16,590 nucleotides of DNA from an uncultured Clostridia bacterium. GTDB taxonomy: Bacteria > Bacillota > Clostridia > Christensenellales > CAG-917. The stretch covers positions 1 through 16,590 of the forward strand of contig CAMGKS010000010.1 of NCBI GenBank assembly GCA_946056785.1, read 5' to 3'. The notes beneath the pieces were generated by a model. That model saw only the letters and a list, made by a program, of their open reading frames with translations, had not been told where the DNA came from and made no database searches. Of this stretch, positions 14,696-16,590 are shown piece after piece. Every line of letters starts with the position of its first letter. Positions within the stretch are counted from its first letter, which is position 1. The position numbers were made by a program, and so were the translations under genes.

Positions 14696-16210
14696 ATGTA
14701 TGTTTGTGAAAGTGAAAATATAAACAGGACGATGTTCGATTATATGCGGGCATATCGTTCTACCTTTTTTGGTAATGCTTACGCTTACGGACGGAAAAAG
14801 CGTGAGCTGTTTTTATTTTTAAAAAAAGTCGATAAAGTTGCAGGCTCGTTTGTCAATATGGGCGTCAAAGCCGGGGATAATATCGTTATATGTTTGCCGA
14901 ATATCCCGCAAGCGTTGATTGCACTTTATGCCGCAAACAGAATCGGTGCGACCGTCAGCGTAATCTATCCTAAAAGCAATCCCGAAATTTTTAAAGCCCA
15001 GCTTGATTTAACTAAGCCTAAGATTTGTATTCTCAGCGACGTAAACGTAATGAAATACAGAAAATCGGTTAAGGGAATAAGACTTGTCGTGTGTCCTATG
15101 TTTTCCGAAAAATTTGTAGGACTTAAAAGGAGCGTCAAGTTTGAACCTTATCACAGCAACGGCGAAGACGTAGCGGTGTATATGCATTCAAGCGGAACAA
15201 CGGGAGCGCCGAAAACAAGTCGTCTTACAAACAAAAATCTTAACGCTCTTTCACGCAATATGCTTAAAACGTTGGGAGACCCGTATGACGAACGTGGCAC
15301 TATGCTGTCCGTGCTTCCTATTTTTCACGGATTCGGTCTTGCCGCAACCATGCACGCAAGTTTATGCACAAGAATGATGCTTTGCCTCGTTCCTTATTTT
15401 GACGCCGCAAAGGTTTTAAAAAAGATAAAAAAGTATAACGTAACCTGTATGAACGTTATCCCGAATATGCTCGCAAAAATGGTTAAGGAAAAGAAATTTG
15501 CAGAGTGCTTTAAAGGCGTAAAGACGATTTACGTGGGCGGAGACGCATTAGGTGAAGAAGTAATAAAAGAAGTTTACGACAAACTCTCGAACTCCGGCGG
15601 CAACGTTAAAATCGTTCAAGGATACGGACTTACCGAGATGGGAAGCGTATGCACTCTTAACACGTCGGGCGAAAAATTGGGATCGATAGGAAAACCGCTT
15701 ATCGGCGTTGACGTTGAACTTTTAAGCGACGGCAAAAAGGTTAAACAAGGCGAAGTCGGTGAAATGTGCTTTGCAGGCGAACAGCTTATGGCAGGCTATT
15801 TAGGAGACGACAGAGGTCCGTTTATAAATATCGACGGCAGAGAGTATTTGAAAAGCGGCGACCTTGCCGTTATGGATGAAGAGGGATATTTATTCTTTAA
15901 AGGCAGAGAAAAACGCCTTATAAAGATTTCGGGGATAAACGTTTTTCCGACGGAAATCGAAAGGGTGGTAAATTCTCTGGAAGAAGTGGAAAGCAGCTGT
16001 GCCATTTGCCGATATAACGGCACAAAACCGTACGTTCATCTTATCGTAGAGTTGAAAGGCGACTTTTTAATCGACGATGAAATGACGAAAAAAATCATAA
16101 ACGTTATAAAAGCGAATTTGTCGCATTGGTATATTCCAAAAACGATAGAGCAGATAGACGAAATGCCTATTACGGATATGGGCAAGCTTGATTACAAATA
16201 TTTTGAATAA
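14696..16210 (+). CDS. AMP-forming acyl-CoA synthetase/ligase (ANL superfamily)
   Basis: Activates a carboxylic acid with ATP as acyl-AMP, then usually transfers it to CoA or another thiol; cytoplasmic. The 504 residues form a complete ANL enzyme. The N-terminal domain has LPNIPQALIALYAANRIGA (68-86). The ATP loop is SSGTTGAPK (165-173). LPIFHGFGL lies at 207-215, YGLTE at 310-314 and SGDL with D389 at 387-390. The hinge and C-terminal domain start KGREKRLIKISGINVFPTEIE (402-422). The catalytic lysine is K497 in ITDMGKLDYKYFE. FHGFGLA and the overall length resemble medium/long-chain or aryl acid ligases rather than acetyl-CoA synthetase. It has its own promoter and no ACP, thioesterase or condensing enzyme beside it. 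The substrate cannot be read. A functional tie to the preceding fusion operon is possible but not shown. Confidence 0.92.
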   Translation: MYVCESENINRTMFDYMRAYRSTFFGNAYAYGRKKRELFLFLKKVDKVAGSFVNMGVKAGDNIVICLPNIPQALIALYAANRIGATVSVIYPKSNPEIFKAQLDLTKPKICILSDVNVMKYRKSVKGIRLVVCPMFSEKFVGLKRSVKFEPYHSNGEDVAVYMHSSGTTGAPKTSRLTNKNLNALSRNMLKTLGDPYDERGTMLSVLPIFHGFGLAATMHASLCTRMMLCLVPYFDAAKVLKKIKKYNVTCMNVIPNMLAKMVKEKKFAECFKGVKTIYVGGDALGEEVIKEVYDKLSNSGGNVKIVQGYGLTEMGSVCTLNTSGEKLGSIGKPLIGVDVELLSDGKKVKQGEVGEMCFAGEQLMAGYLGDDRGPFINIDGREYLKSGDLAVMDEEGYLFFKGREKRLIKISGINVFPTEIERVVNSLEEVESSCAICRYNGTKPYVHLIVELKGDFLIDDEMTKKIINVIKANLSHWYIPKTIEQIDEMPITDMGKLDYKYFE

Positions 16211-16590
16211 AGCTATATTTAATGCAGTGTAAAAACGTTTGCAACCGACAAAAAGCGTTAAAATCTCATAAAGAGTTAAATTATATTCGTATATATTCGA
16301 TAAGTTTTATTTTAAAAAGGCATAATCTGTTTTGCAAAAAGTTTATTGGGCTATAAATAGACTTAAAGGAATCGAAATTACGTTTTAAAATTCAGCGTTT
16401 GATATAATAAAAATCAGATAAACAGAGTCAAGGCTCTTATTTTGGCTTTTGTGTTGCAGCGTTACGGTATGCGACGTAACTTTTGTTTGGGTTGTATATA
16501 AAGGCTAAATAAATAAAAAAACAAATCAAAAGAAATAAATCAAAAGTAAATAAAAAATAAACGAAAAAATAAATAAAAAGTAAATCAATA
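16211..16590. other. AT-rich gene-free window end
   Basis: 380 bp with no ORF supported by a ribosome site. No convincing terminator follows the ligase gene; only a weak AGAG/CTCT stem near 16424-16437 with TATTTT after it. TGATATAAT at 16400-16408 is a perfect extended -10 on the plus strand without a good -35, so a promoter toward a gene beyond the window is possible. From about 16500 to the end the plus strand is extremely A-rich, with recurring AAATAAATAAA, AATCAAAAG and AAGTAAAT words, a low-complexity tract rather than a clean tandem array. Confidence 0.5.

Overview
The window looks like chromosomal DNA from an AT-rich, low-GC Gram-positive bacterium (Bacillota, most likely a clostridial anaerobe). 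The reasons are strong AGGAGG-type ribosome sites, class IIB aldolase and NAD-type GAPDH, PdxS/PdxT-type vitamin B6 synthesis, an IscR-like Rrf2 regulator with three cysteines, and many good sigma-A-type promoters. The species cannot be read from the sequence. No transposase, phage gene, CRISPR array, tRNA or rRNA was recognised.

Layout. 1-944 (minus): class II fructose-bisphosphate aldolase, cut by the window edge shortly before its C terminus. 1202-2320 (plus): M29-type aminopeptidase, divergent from the aldolase. 2651-3664: GAPDH, with its own promoter and a clear intrinsic terminator. 3725-4150: a gene-free stretch with two unrelated tandem-repeat arrays (about ten 14-bp units, then four 47-49-bp units). 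4171-9294: a probable sulfur operon behind a strong promoter. It has a symmetrical operator-like palindrome at the predicted start of transcription and a 23-codon leader ORF ending Cys-Tyr-Arg-Cys-Cys. Then follow metY (O-acetylhomoserine sulfhydrylase), cysK, an HD-domain hydrolase, ridA, an IscR-like Rrf2 regulator and a rhodanese/TtcA-like tRNA-thiolation fusion. 9724-11173: pdxS-pdxT (PLP synthase) and a terminator. 11561-14256: a two-gene operon encoding a LicC/PntC-like nucleotidyltransferase fused to a HisC/CobD-like PLP enzyme, overlapping by 4 bp an ornithine-cyclodeaminase/mu-crystallin family reductase. 14696-16210: an AMP-forming acyl-CoA synthetase-like ligase with its own promoter. 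16211-16590: AT-rich non-coding DNA.

How the genes fit together. The 4.2-9.3 kb block reads as sulfur assimilation (MetY, CysK), clean-up of reactive enamines made by PLP enzymes (RidA), sulfur hand-off to tRNA (rhodanese/TtcA) and a local Fe-S or cysteine-responsive repressor. Two candidate control layers sit in front of it: a DNA operator and a cysteine-codon leader peptide. The next operon makes PLP, the cofactor of MetY, CysK and the fusion enzyme. The fusion plus reductase pair is the least familiar part. By architecture it should make an amine-bearing phosphorylated or phosphonylated small molecule and activate it as an NDP (probably CDP) derivative, for example for surface decoration. 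Its substrate is not readable from sequence.
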